DNA of 64,000 nt from Dasypus novemcinctus. Its lineage: Eukaryota > Chordata > Mammalia > Cingulata > Dasypodidae. Numbering within the stretch: the first letter of the stretch is position 1; every line of letters starts with the position of its first letter. A program made the position numbers and the translations under genes. The notes under the pieces were generated by a model. The model did no database searches and had not been told where the DNA came from. It saw only the letters and a list, made by a program, of their open reading frames with translations. Of the stretch, positions 33,620-45,034 are shown piece after piece. Location: the NCBI RefSeq assembly GCF_030445035.2, contig NC_080677.1:31507513-31571512 (forward strand), read 5' to 3'.

Positions 33620-34068
33620 ATTATCCCCCTATGAGGTGTCCCAGAGATTTTTATATCATGGAGAAATGCACCAAGATCCAATTTAGGATGAGAGAGAGAT
33701 GTGCCTATATTTTGTGAAGAAGGAGACTGGGGCATGTGAAAAAGGGAAGTATTGGCAAACCTTAGGAGGATGGCTCTCTAGAAAAGGACTTGTGGAGGCT
33801 GAGAATCTGGAAATTGATTGCATTAACGCTATCCCTCCTTGTGTATGATTTGGGAAGTCTTCAAGTACCCTGGGGATATGTGTACCCAGTTAGAAGTCCA
33901 CTGCTCAAAACCGTTTTTAGAAGAGAAGTGCACGTGCTGCAAAGACATGACAAGATAGCCTGCTAGTGGTGAGACACTCAAATAGCAACAAGCATTCCAG
34001 AAACTTAGCAAGCAGGCCACTATGAGGATAGCTTACATTCCAAGGCCTAATTCTTTCCTGCTTTTTGT
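33620..34068. other. Non-coding stretch, nothing recognised
   Basis: No repeat or gene signature. Confidence 0.4.
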
Positions 34069-34069
34069 T

Positions 34070-34174
34070 GCTGTTGTTTTCGTTTGTTTGTTTTTGAGGT
34101 ACAATGCCATGGATTGAACCCAGAACCTCCTAGGTGGGAAGCTGGCTCTCAACCACTGAGCCACATCAGCTCCC
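34070..34174 (-). mobile_element. Short tRNA-only SINE
   Basis: On the minus strand this reads 'gatgtggctcagtggttgag' (A box) and 'gggttcaatccatgg' (B box), with a T-rich run on the plus strand (about 34070-34095) as its A tail. Both promoter boxes are close to real tRNA. Confidence 0.8.
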
Positions 34175-34195
34175 CTGAGTTGGTTTTTTCATATG

Positions 34196-34299
34196 TTTTT
34201 GCTTGTTTGTTTTTTTGTTTTAGGAGGCACTGGGAACCTTACTGGGGACTTCCCATATGGGAAGTGGGCACGCAACTGCTTGAGCCACGTCTGCTCCCC
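34196..34299 (-). mobile_element. Short tRNA-like SINE
   Basis: This is a second short copy directly after the first, same orientation, with its own T-rich tail (plus strand) and the head 'cttgagccacgtctgctccc'. It differs internally from its neighbour and is not a simple duplication. Its B box is degraded. Confidence 0.75.
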
Positions 34300-36585
34300 T
34301 TTCTCATGTTTTGATGCAAGATTTTTAGAGATGAAAAAGCCTATAAGATAGAGAACTATAAAGCTAGAAGAGTGGAATAAATAGCAGTGAAATTTTTTTG
34401 AACTTTTTGGCTCTAAGTCATATAGGCATCTTTTGACTCAGTGTTTCTGCTAAAAGTCCTAAATTATAATGATATCACATTAAGTGAAAATGTAAAGTAA
34501 AACCACATGTCAGTGAGATTGAAATGATGTGAAAAATTGTGCCCCCCACTTTGAGACCACACATTATATGAAAATCCAGACTTCATAATAAATAAATTTC
34601 ATGTTCCAAAGGAATGCTACAAAGGAAATCCCTAAGCAGTATTTCAAGTTAAATATCTTTTCACTTTACCAGACTTTCCTACAAAACATATCTTTCCCTG
34701 TTGTTCTCCAGAAATTGTAAAACATCTAAAATGAGAGAACTAGCTACAAAGAGAATTAAATCTCTACCATATAGCAGACATTTGTTGCTTTCGTTCTTTC
34801 AGCATTTCTGTCTCCCATCTTCAGGTATCTTAATTCTCCACTTCATCCTCCCCCACTCCAAGTCATTCATACTCCCTGCATCATAGAAATTGGCATGTGG
34901 TCCAGACCTCGTCAATCATAGTCTCTCATCCTCCTGACCATTCACTGCCAGTGGTAGGCATGTTACTCATGCTGAACCAATTAAGACCTTCCCTGGGGTA
35001 TTTATATGAAACTGGGAGCAGGACAATGAAGTTGCCAACACATTGAGTTTTGTTGGGTGTCTTATGGAAGACAATAGACAATGGAGTTTTCCAAACAAAG
35101 GGGCAGAACCAAGGCCACATAGATAAGAGTGGGGAAAGATAGAAAGATGCAAATAAGTAAACATGTGTAAATTATAGGAAGGCTTGAGCTTCCCCAGGAC
35201 CTGGAGGTTATTCAGACAAAGATTTTCCTGTATCATCGAGGGATAGAGAGACCCTGGTAACTTATGGATGACAGCTAAAGGTCAAACAAGCATCTGTCAG
35301 GACAGATACAACCTTGTTAGCATTGATGGAATTTCCTGCACTGAAAGGAGCACCAGATGAAAGGCACCAGGAATGAAACATTTTTAGAGTTGATATAAGT
35401 TGGGTTCACTGTAATGTTTTGGATGGAGGGATAAACTGAGTGTGGGTGGTATTGGGCACCAGGGCAGCTGCAAAACTTGTGTTTCATCAGCACCACCATG
35501 TGGCTATGACACCAACAATGACCAAGCCCTAGCCCAATGGGACGCTTTGGATGACTGGGCAGAATTTTTGGTTTTCTCTTGTAAATGTGCAAACAAGTAG
35601 GTGTGTAGATTTCCAGAATGTCTTACAGAAAAGAAACACATTCTCATGTTATCAGAGAAGTATTGTTTGGATAACAAAAATAGATGGGTCTTCTTGTAGT
35701 CTCCCAGGCTTGGGAAGTGGAGTTTATAGGCAGTGGTGTGCTGCAGTTGGCTTGTACCATTTTGTGAGAGCTGATTGTTAAATTTTCTGGGATTTTGCAA
35801 GCTGGTTGTTAAATGCAGCCATTTCGAAAAGTTAAATTCACATTTTCAATTTAATGACAATAGATTTATTGAAAAAGAGTTAGCAGATTGCAATATAACT
35901 CCACTTGTCAAATTATAGTTGAATTGCGACCATATGCTGGCTACAGATATGAGTTTTGACAAAAGTCTACAAAAGCATTCAATGAAAATCCATTAGATAT
36001 ATGGAAGTTACAATAAAGAGTATTGTATATTTAATCATTATTTGTAAACTGTGTGCCACACATCATAAAATTTATAATAAACTTATTTGCATATATAAGC
36101 ACACTTTTTTCCTTGGAGAGCTAGCTGTTAACCATTTACCAGCACAGCACTGGTTATAGGTTATGTGTTTATAATGAATTACTAATAATAACAAAATATA
36201 AGTAATGCATCGTTTCATCCACTCACACCCACTTAGTTCCAAATTAGTATGAATCTATCCAGAGTCAACTACTACATCAATAGTACGAAAAGATCAAGCT
36301 GTTACCAGGAATCCCCTTTCAATTGTTTCTTTAAATGCACTGGGGACAAATACACAAGTGAACCATTATAAACATACTTAAAAACCATCTTAAAATATTA
36401 ATTGTCTAATATTTCTGGAAGGTGACATTTTATTCCCACCCATGTAGTTCAACTTTGTATCACAGTATAAAAGGTTAGATCTCACCATGAGCTACTTTTT
36501 CATGGAAAAAGTAAGCAGATGGATTGCTATGCATGATGACAACTAGCATAATTCTTTTGAGACCCTAAAAAAGAAGCACAAGAGA
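34300..36585. other. Mostly single-copy-looking non-coding stretch
   Basis: Many short frames overlap on both strands without recognisable domains. Near 34945-35000 'ggtaggcatgttactcatgc' and 'aaccaattaagaccttccctg' recall an old mammalian repeat. The remainder shows nothing I can name. Confidence 0.4.
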
Positions 36586-36589
36586 GGTT

Positions 36590-37200
36590 TCCTCTTCAAA
36601 ATGGCAAACTGAACACACATGTTTGATCTGGATGTCATTAAAATGATAGTAAAGGGGAAAATCAAAAAGGAAATAAAATCACAAGAATGAAGAGGACAGG
36701 GTGAGAATCATCAACAGATGAGAGACTTAAAAAAATTTATGGAAGTTAGAAAAGAGAAGGAACCATGTGATGGATTAAACAGAGAGAAGGAAGCCACAAC
36801 CCGGATGCAACCAGGAGGGGCTGCAGTGACAGTAGGAGTGTATCTGTACAGTAGAACATTAGAAAAGATCAGGAATGGAGAATTTGGAATCAAGCCATCA
36901 ATTAAGCATGAGAAGAAGATAAAGATATTCAAGGACTCAGAAACTCCCTTTCTTGGGAAGTTACTTGAGGATGTACTCAATAAAAACAAGGGAGAGGGGA
37001 AATCAGAAAGATAATGACCTGGGATACAGAAAACATGGAACTAATCAGGGGTTCAATGAAAAGAAATCCCCAAATGACTACTAGTGCAGCAGGCCTAGAA
37101 ATGTCTTTTAAAATTAGTTTAAGAATTCAGTGGGGACCAAAAAAGAATGTCTTCACTAAGAGAGGAATAAATTTCATGCTATAAATAGAATGAATGAGAA
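36590..37200 (+). mobile_element. Possible very old L1-like remnant
   Basis: The purine-rich sense strand and the run 'gcagcaggcctagaaatgtc' to 'gggaccaaaaaagaatgtc' recall an ancient L1M or HAL1-type region. A frame of 98 codons (36718-37014) is open here. It shows no domain I can identify and no clear relation to the L1 ORF1 at 39450. The class is a guess. Confidence 0.3.
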
Positions 37201-38085
37201 TTGTAAGGTATTTTGATATAGTAAAGAAGGCATATTCCTTCTCCCAGGAAAAAAGTCAGAAACTTCAGGGAGAACAACAACAAAAAACAAAAGTAAAGTT
37301 GTAGTCCAAATATTAGTTAATCTAAAATACAGTATAATTTTGAGCAATTGGTAAAGTATCAAATAAAACAATCTATTTGATTATGTCAGAAGCATACTAC
37401 TTCACATATTATAGAGGTTCTAGAGTAAAAAGCAAACCCTTAGCTCTGCAGTGAACAATACTCTCATGGTCTAAATAATAGATGTTATTAATTACTATTC
37501 AATTTTAGGATCAATTTGTAGGTAAGACACAAAAAACTTAATTATGGCCACAGAACAGAATATAAATCACTCTTGACAACAGAAATGAAAGATAAAGCCA
37601 ACATAAAAAAGGAGGTGAAACTTGAGGAAGAGAATTAAAGGGGCAGGAGAAGACTAATAGCTTCATTGTACATAATGGAGAGTCAAACAATACTGTCATA
37701 GAGTAAGGAAAGGGGAAATAGAAGTTTAAATATTATTTTTAAAAGTTAAAAAATTATATAAAAAATATCTGGAAGAGGAAAAGCAGGGGAGAGAGATGAT
37801 GTAGAGATAGTTTAAAAGAGTGAAGTCCTCATCTTTCAAAGTGGAGGATCAACAAATAAATCAAGAAATGACAATATAAACATTATTTAGATTTATGAAG
37901 TCTCTACTAGAAAAGTAAAAGCAATATGGTTAAAAGCTATGACTTCTGGGGAAAAAAAGACTGTTGTCTCTCATTATAATTGCGTATATAAGATGAAAAA
38001 AATGTAGACCATGTGTATATATTACTTTGATGAAAATACAATTTTAAATAAAATAGTGAGGCAGGATAGCATCTGAAACATGGGC
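37201..38085. other. AT-rich non-coding stretch
   Basis: Nothing recognised. Confidence 0.4.
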
Positions 38086-38087
38086 TC

Positions 38088-38275
38088 CCAACTCAGTTTG
38101 CATGTATTTAGTATCAGCTCACCACTTAGTAGCTGTGTGACCTTGAGCACGTGGCTTAATCACTTTCTGACTTTTATGGCTGTTCTGAGATTAAGTAAAA
38201 TGATGTATGCAAAATGATTCACAAACTGCATAGCCTAAGGAAATTCTCCATATTGTCACCTAATTTTGAAATAGA
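38088..38275 (+). mobile_element. MIR element
   Basis: The order 'agtagctgtgtgaccttgag', 'gtggcttaatcactttctg', 'gttctgagattaagtaaaatg' is the MIR core and tail on the plus strand. No SINE is inserted in this one. Confidence 0.7.
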
Positions 38276-39449
38276 AAACAACAGAAGCTATCCTTGAATA
38301 TAAATTGGTAGAACCTCATTAGAAGGGATTGTGAATAGTTCTTAAAATGTGAAATGTGTATTTTTTGACCCAGCTATTTCATTTCTTGGAATTTATACTC
38401 ACCTCTTTACTTTAAGTTGTCAACTTAAGAGTATTCATCTCATCATTGTTTATAGTGGCAAAAATATATACATATAGTATTAGGGAATCACTTCTGGTGG
38501 AGTAGGGAGCTCCAGAACTCAGTCCTTCCACCAAAACAGCTATTAAACAGGAAGGAACTGTTTGAAACAATTATTTTGGGGTGCCAAGGGACAGAAGAAC
38601 ACTACACCATCCAGAGAAGAGGGGAAGGATGAGGCTAATAAACTACAGTAAAGAACAGTGAATTGCTCTTTCCACATGGTGGCTGCCAGCACCCATCATC
38701 CACTCTTATGGCAGGCCACCTTTAGGTCCAATCCTTGGCTAGCTCCCTGGTAACAGAAAGGGACATAAAAATTCTCTTCCCCAAGAACAGGGTTGGGCAT
38801 TGCCATTCATTGATCATGGATTTTGATTAGACAATTTGGATTGCTAGAACCCAGCTCTGAGGTATTAATTTAACCTTCCCTGGACAAAGGCAGTGTACCC
38901 ATTGTTTCAACCACACCGCCAGACAGGGATAAAGACAGCGGAGATTTAAAGATGAAGACCTTTCTCAGGACTTTGGGAAGAGTTAAACTCAGGGCTTCAT
39001 CCCAAAGCAGGCCAGGAAAGCACAGCTTTGGGGAGCTGTTAAAGAGGATTTTGGTGTTCTTCCTTATCCTCTACCCAGGGAACTTTGGAGCTGGTCTGTG
39101 CCCCCTTCCTGGGTCCCTGGACCTGTTTTAGCTGGGATATCCTGACTTGGGAAAGGCCTCTCCAGGATGACCTTCCTCTCAGAATTTGCCCTCCAGGCAA
39201 AATCAGCTAGAGACAATGAAAGGAGTGTAAAAAACTAACAAAAACAAAACAGATCAAGATTCCCAGAGAAAGAACAGAGGAAAGGAAGGTGAAACAATTA
39301 CACAAAAAGTGCAATCTTTAAAGTGTATCACATATCCAGGCAATTATCAGATGAAGAAGAGCTGAATAAATCTGACCAGTAAAATGAAGGCTGTTGTACA
39401 CATTTAGAATAAGGCTCATTAAGCATCAAAGAAAAGCCTTAACACTGAG

Positions 39450-40518
39450 CCAATAAACAATAAAGCCCTAGGCAAACTTGGGAAACTGACCTTCAGAGTA
39501 AATTCATCAAGATAATCAGGTACCTAGAAATCAGCAAAAAATTACAAGCCATACTAAGAAATAGGAATATATGGTACAGCCAAGAGAACAAATTAAAACT
39601 TAAGAAGAGACAGAATTTGGAAACACTAATCAAAGTTGTTCAAACAAATCTCCTAAATCAAGTCAAGGAGATGAAGGAAACTATGCATAAAGAGATAAAG
39701 GATATTAAGACAATGTGTAAACATAAAGAAGAATTTGAAAGCATAAAAAGAAACAATAGAAATTATGGGGATGAAAGAAATGATAGAAGAGATGAAAAAT
39801 ATACTAGAGGCATACAACATAAGACATGAAAAGGCAAAAGAAAGAATCATCAAACTAGAAAAGAGGACAACTGAAATATTATAGACATAAGAATAGGCAG
39901 AGAAAAGAATGGAAAAAATTGAGCAGTGTCTCAGAGACTTGAATGATAGCAGAAAGCATGCAAACAATATGCATTATGAGTATCCTAGAAGGAGAAGAGA
40001 AGGGAAATGGGACAGAAAGAATATGTGAGGAAATAATGGCTGAAAACTTCCCAATTCTTATGAAAGACATAAATATACATATCCAATAAGAGCAATGTAC
40101 TCCAAAAGAATAAATCATAATAAACCTACTCTGAGACACATATTAATTAGAATGACAAATGCCAAAGAGAAAGAGAGAATTCTGAAAGCAGCAAGAGAAA
40201 AGTGGTTCATCACATACAAAGGATGCCCAATAAGATTAAGTGTTGATTTCTCATCAGAAACCATGGAGGTGAGAAGGCAGTGGTATGATATATTTATGGT
40301 ACTGAAAGAGAAAAACTGCCAGCTAAATTTTCTTTATCTGGCAAGCAGTCCTTCAAAAATGAGGAGAGTTTAAAATACCCACAGATAAACAGAAACTGAG
40401 AGAGTTCATCAACAAGATAACAAGATATCTGCCCTACAAAAAAATACTGAAGGAAGTGCTGCAAGCTTCAAGGAAAAGACGGGAGAGTGTGGCTTGGAGT
40501 AATGTGAAGAAATGAAGG
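39450..40518 (+). pseudogene. L1 ORF1 pseudogene
   Basis: ORF1 encodes the RNA-binding chaperone that packages L1 RNA. Here its coiled-coil part is visible around 39617-39829 (a lysine- and glutamate-rich frame with KEIKDIK-type repeats). The C-terminal half lies at about 40095-40373 in another frame, with the conserved PTLRHILIR, AAREK and SSETMEVRRQW words. A further piece at 40380-40518 (DKQKLREFINK to KEVLQASRK) is in a third phase. Frame changes and stops make it non-functional. The ORF1-ORF2 spacer (about 70 bp) is still recognisable. Confidence 0.85.
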
Positions 40519-40588
40519 TTATCAGTAAAGGTAACTAAATGGGTAAAAAGAGAGAGAAAGACATTACATATAAAAACTAAAGGATAAA

Positions 40589-41950
40589 ATGTCTGGAGTA
40601 AGTGCTACCCTTACAGTAATAACATTGAATGCTAATGGATTAAACTCCACAATCAAAAGGCACAGATTTGCAGAATGAGTAAAAAAGCATGACCCAAATA
40701 TATGTTGTTTACGAAAGACTCACCTTAACCCAAAGATATAAGAAGGTTGAAAGTGAAAGCCTGAAAAATGATGTTTCATGCAAATATTAACCAAAAAGAG
40801 ATGAGGTAGCATATTAATATTGGATAAAACAGACTTTAAATGCCAAACTGTTATAAAAGAAAAGAAGAGCTCTATATATTAATAAAAGTAACAATTGACT
40901 AAATATTTATGGACCTAACCATGGTGCCCCAAAATACATGAGGCAAGCACTGGCAAACTGAAGGGAGAAATAGATGTCTCTACAATGATATTTGGAAACT
41001 TCAATACACCACTCTCATCAAGAGATAGAATATCTAGAGAGAACATTAATAAGGAACCAGAGAACTTGAATAATATGATAAAAGAGTTAGACCTGACAGA
41101 CATATATGGAACACTGCACCCCAAAACAGCAGGATATACATTCTTCTCAAATGCACATGGATCATTATCCAGGATAGACCACATGTTAGGTCATAAAACA
41201 AGTCTCAATAAATTTTAAAGGATTGGAATTATAAAGCACTTCCTTGACTATAATTGAATGAAGCTGGAAATTAATCATAGGCAGAGAACATGAAAATTCA
41301 CAAATATATGGATGTTAAACAACATACTCTAGGCAATCAGTGGGTCAAAGAAGAAATTGCAAAGGAAATCAGTAAATATCTCGAGATGAATGAGAACAAG
41401 AATACAACAAATCAAACCCTATGGGTGTGGAGTGGGTGTAGCCTAGTGGTTAAGCACACACTTCACAGGTACAAGGTCCAGAGTTCAAACCCCAGTACCT
41501 CCTAAAACAAAACAAAACAAAACACCTATGGGATGCAGTGAAGGTAGTGCTGAGAGGGAAATTTCAGGCCCAAAACACTTACATTAAAGAAGAAAGAGCT
41601 AAAATCAAACACCTAGCTGCATACCTGGAGGAACAGCAAAGTAATCCCAAAGTAAGCAGAAGGTAAGAAATAACAAAGACTAAAGAAGAAATCAATGAAA
41701 TTGAGAAGAAAAAAAAAAATAGAAAGAATTAACAAAACCAAAAGTTGGTTCTTTGACAGATCAATAATATGACAAACCCCTAGCTAAACTGACAAAGAAA
41801 AAAGAAAAAAAGAGAGAATATGCCAATAAATAAAATCAGAAAGGAGGACATTACTACTGACCCCATAGAAATAAAAAGGATCATAAGAGGATGTTATGAA
41901 CTACTGTATGCCAACAAATTAGACAACCTAGATGAAATGGACAAATTCCT
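40589..41950 (+). pseudogene. L1 ORF2 pseudogene, endonuclease part only
   Basis: ORF2 begins at 40589 (MSGVSATLTVITLNANGLN), the start of the apurinic-type endonuclease, and a stop follows after about 30 codons. Further on, CLRKTHL (about 40705-40725) has Lys where the family has the catalytic Glu. GNFNTPLS (about 40991) has Asn in place of the conserved Asp. TLHPKTAGYTFFS and RIDHMLGHK are retained. After the SINE it continues with KVVLRGKFQAQNTYIKEER and ends at DKFLEAV, so the reverse-transcriptase and cysteine-rich regions are absent. Frame breaks are frequent. Confidence 0.88.
41426..41520 (+). mobile_element. Short tRNA-only SINE inside L1 ORF2
   Basis: About 75 bp of tRNA-like sequence with 'gtagcctagtggttaagc' (A box) and 'gagttcaaaccccag' (B box) is followed by an (AAAAC)n tail. 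The flanks repeat 'aaaccctatggg' / 'aacacctatggg' (41414-41425 and 41521-41532). There is no DAS body, so the unit is a tRNA plus tail retroposon. Confidence 0.88.
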
Positions 41951-42202
41951 AGAGGCAGTTTGATACTATTTATGAATTCCAAAGGAGATATTGATTATGT
42001 CTATAAACTGGTCTGTTTCTCTGGGCATGATACCCTGATTGTAGTAGATTCAGCTGAGATGTCTGATTAAATTATGTTAAGATTGGGGCTTTGATTCAAC
42101 CACGTCATTAGAGTGTGACTCAGCATTGAGTCCCAGCTCCTTGGGCTGATAAACAAACTCTCACACTGAAGCAGACACACAGAAGAAAATTCACAGTGCG
42201 GC
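41951..42202 (+). mobile_element. ERVL-like LTR fragment (first copy)
   Basis: It matches the start of the LTR at 12184-12777: 'ggcagtttgatactatttatg', 'aactggtctgtttctctggg' and 'gattaaattatgttaagattg'. It breaks off at 42202, where a second copy of the same LTR begins. Confidence 0.75.
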
Positions 42203-42660
42203 TGTATGGTATTGTTTATGAATTCCAAAAATATATATTGGATTGTGTTTGTAATTGGTCTGTTCCTCTGGGTTTATTAGATTGTATTAGATTCAGAAGT
42301 TTCACTTTTACTTTATTAAATCACTATTAGGACTTTATTTGACCATGCCATTAAGGCAACTTGGGTTGAGTCCCTGCCCCTCACCTCCTTTTGTGGGCTA
42401 TATAAACAGATGCTCAATCAGGATCAGGCAAGTAAATACACAGTGAAGCAGATACATGAGAAAAGAGAGAAGGCGCCATTAGACATGGCAGAGGCCCTGG
42501 GAGGAGAAATGAGACTGATAGTCTACAGCTGACCTTGTAAAGAGAACAGGGCAGCTGAGCCCAGAAAGAAACTAGCCCCAGGAAGAGAGGTGAGCCTTAT
42601 GCCAGCCTACAACTGAGATCAGAAGAAGCTGGTACCATGGAGCTTTAAGAGGGGAGAAGC
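42203..42660 (+). mobile_element. ERVL-like LTR fragment (second copy)
   Basis: The copy restarts at 'tgtatggtattgtttatgaa' and runs through a TATA-like 'gctatataaacagatgc' (about 42396) and the 'gacatggcagaggccctggg' region. The terminal part with AATAAA, present at 12184-12777, is missing. It ends at the following SINE. Confidence 0.75.
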
Positions 42661-42666
42661 TTTAAG

Positions 42667-43098
42667 GAGGGGGAAGTGGATGTGGCTCAAGCAGTTAGGC
42701 TCCTGTCTACCATATAGGAGGTCCAGGGTTCAATTCCCGGGGCCTCCTGGTGAAGGCAGGCTGGCCTGCACAGTGAGCTGGCTCGCACGGAGAGCTGGCT
42801 TGTGTGGAGAGCAGGAGTGCTGGCTTGCACAGAAAGCCAGCGCATTAAGATGATGCAACAAAGAGACACAGAGGAGAGACAATGAGAAATGCAACACACC
42901 AGGGAGCTGAGGTGGCACAAGAGACTGAGCGCCCCTCTCCCACTCCAAAAGGTCCCAGGATCGGTTCCTGGTGCTGCCTAAAGAGAAGACAAGCAAACAT
43001 AGAACACACAGTGAAAGGACACAGAGAACAGACAGTGAGTGCAAAACAATATGGTCAGGGGTGGGTAATGCATAAATATATCTTTTAAAAAATAAATG
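42667..43098 (+). mobile_element. Dimeric DAS-related SINE
   Basis: The first unit starts gggaagtggatgtggctcaa with a B box 'gggttcaattcccgg' (about 42727). A second tRNA-like unit starts at about 42900: 'gagctgaggtggcacaagag' (A-box-like) and 'aggatcggttcctggtgctg' (B-box-like, about 42958). The tail follows after 43060. The repeated 'ctggctcgcac' / 'ctggcttgtgt' words between the units form a small internal tandem array. No clean TSD could be seen. Confidence 0.88.
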
Positions 43099-43138
43099 AA
43101 GTATTTTGAAAGTGAAATAAAATGAAACTAATTCATTG

Positions 43139-43720
43139 TTTCAGTTAGGGTGCTTTTGCCTTAATGTAACAAAAGACCAGACTCCACTTAGTTTTTATCG
43201 GCTTATACAATGGGAATTCATGGGCCCACATACCTGGAAGTCCAGAGCACGGCAACCTTCAGGTTCAGCCTCGTCCAGCATGGCAGGACGGTTACTCTTC
43301 TATTTGTTGGATTCATCCTCACATTGACTTCTTTCATGGCAAAATGCTGTCTCCACATCTGCGCTCCTCAATGTCCGGAGAAAGAGCACATTTCTTCATA
43401 TGAGTCTCTTCTAAGAATGAGGTAAATGTTTTCTCAGAGGCCTCTGCAATGACTTCTCAGACTTTGGGCAAAGCTCAAGTGGTAGAAGCAAGCCTCTGCA
43501 AGTCTCCTCTCACGTCTCATTGGCCCAAACTGGTTCATATGTTGTTCCAGAACCAGGTCCTGTGGCCAGAGGAATGCTGTGTGCTGAGTGGCCTGCGCTC
43601 CTGCACTGGTCATGAGATTTCCTTAGAAATACACCCCATCGCTATTACTTAGAATACAACCATTAGGGAACTAGAACTATATCCCTCAAGAATACCAGGC
43701 CTTCAGAAAATAGAGAATAA
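43139..43720 (-). mobile_element. Old mammalian interspersed repeat
   Basis: The order 'gtaacaaaagaccagactcc', 'ccagcatggcaggacgg', 'acgtctcattggcccaaac' and 'ctgtggccagaggaatgc' recalls an ancient MER- or LTR-type repeat. I do not name the family. Frames at 43136, 43210 and 43449 have no domain. Confidence 0.45.
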
Positions 43721-45020
43721 TGATCACATGATGAATGTATAATAATTATAAAATCCAAAGTGGGACCCATTAGATTTAACTTTCCCTCGTTAGTGATTGA
43801 CTACAAAGAAACATTGTAAAGATTTCAGAGAGCAGCCTATAAAAAGCCTGACAAATAAGCTACAGAATCTTCCCTTGCTAATAACAAGATCGAGTAAAAA
43901 TTGCTAATGATATTCTGTCTCCCCCCGGATTCAGTTCTAGTTAGGGTAAATATTGGCTCTATTCAAGAGAAAGAATGGCAAGTCATAACATTCTGGTTCT
44001 GTTGTTTCTCACAGTATTTCTAGCAAAAGACAATATTTGAAAGACCGCATAATGCAAGTAGAGCAGAGAATTTCATGGGCACCGTCTATGATCAATTACT
44101 GTTGGCCATATTTCAGACTCCAGAGTCTGCCCATTTAGCTCTTGAAAGGCCTGAAGTTCTCCATGGTGTTCTGCTAGGTGGGATGCTATGGGTAAGAGTG
44201 GTGAGAGAGAATTTTTTGGACTTAAACCCATAATTGCAGTGGGTATTTTAAATGCTGGTTAAATGCAGTGATAGAAAAAGTCCATAGTGTGGAGGTTGGC
44301 AGCCTAACTGCCTATCAGGAATGTGCTCAAAATCTGAAATACTCTAGGGTTCTTTCATGGATTTGTGGCCTTGAGTTTAGGGGTGATGGGAAGTAGACTT
44401 GGACCTGGATTTGAAGTGCCTTCAGGGGGCATTACAAGTTTGGGTTCCCCAAAGGGTTCTGCAGGAAAGGAATCTATTTAGTGGTCTATATCACTCTGTC
44501 ATGTCCTGCAGGTATATGGTTGAGTATCTAGTGCTAAGTGTGCTTAAAACAGGTGATAAACTATCTTCAACAATAGTCCAATCCTGGAATGGACCCAGAG
44601 CAAAAGGAATGTTTATGATTAAATTGTATGACATTGTACCCTAGGAAGCTTAGAGAGCAGGAACAAGTATAATAGCTCCTTGGGAATCACTGGCCTCTTT
44701 CGGCCAAGGGTACCCTTTGCATTTGTCTGACTACTAAAAGAAGTTATGTTTGATATGGGACCATTAGAAACACTAATGAATCAAATTAGTTCTCTCGAAA
44801 GGGCCCCAGTGGCCCTCTCAGTTTGCATCCTGGCACAGTAGGCACAGTAGGAAGACCTGGCTCCAGGCCATGTCAGCTGGAACCTCAAACAGGCTGTAGT
44901 TGCACAGGAGGCCTTCCTTACTCCCAGGTTCACACTGCTGACTGCCAGGGTATTCCCAGAGCTCTGCCAAGCATGGGAAGATGTAGGAATTCTCTTTTCA
45001 TGGCACTGGGTGAGTGAGAC
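43721..45020. other. Non-coding stretch, nothing recognised
   Basis: The frame at 44399-44644 (81 codons) is open but without a known domain or a repeat match. No other feature is visible. Confidence 0.4.
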
Positions 45021-45034
45021 TTGCCAATCCTTTT

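Larger units (their letters stand above)
38475..41950 (+). mobile_element. L1 LINE with decayed ORF1 and partial ORF2, 3' end missing
   Basis: A 5' region beginning near 'ggagagctccagaactcag'-like sequence (about 38505) precedes ORF1 and the first part of ORF2. The element stops at about 41950, just before where the reverse-transcriptase domain should begin. An ERVL-like LTR fragment starts there. L1 insertions normally lose the 5' end, so loss of the 3' end must have happened after insertion. A short SINE interrupts ORF2 at 41426-41520. Confidence 0.85.

Noticed and set aside
36718..37014. A 98-codon frame that could be a small gene
   Set aside because: No known domain, no promoter or splice context, and the region looks like an old retroposon. 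It was kept only as a low-confidence remnant.
44399..44644. An 81-codon frame in a repeat-free stretch
   Set aside because: No recognisable domain. One frame of this length is expected by chance in a stretch of this size.
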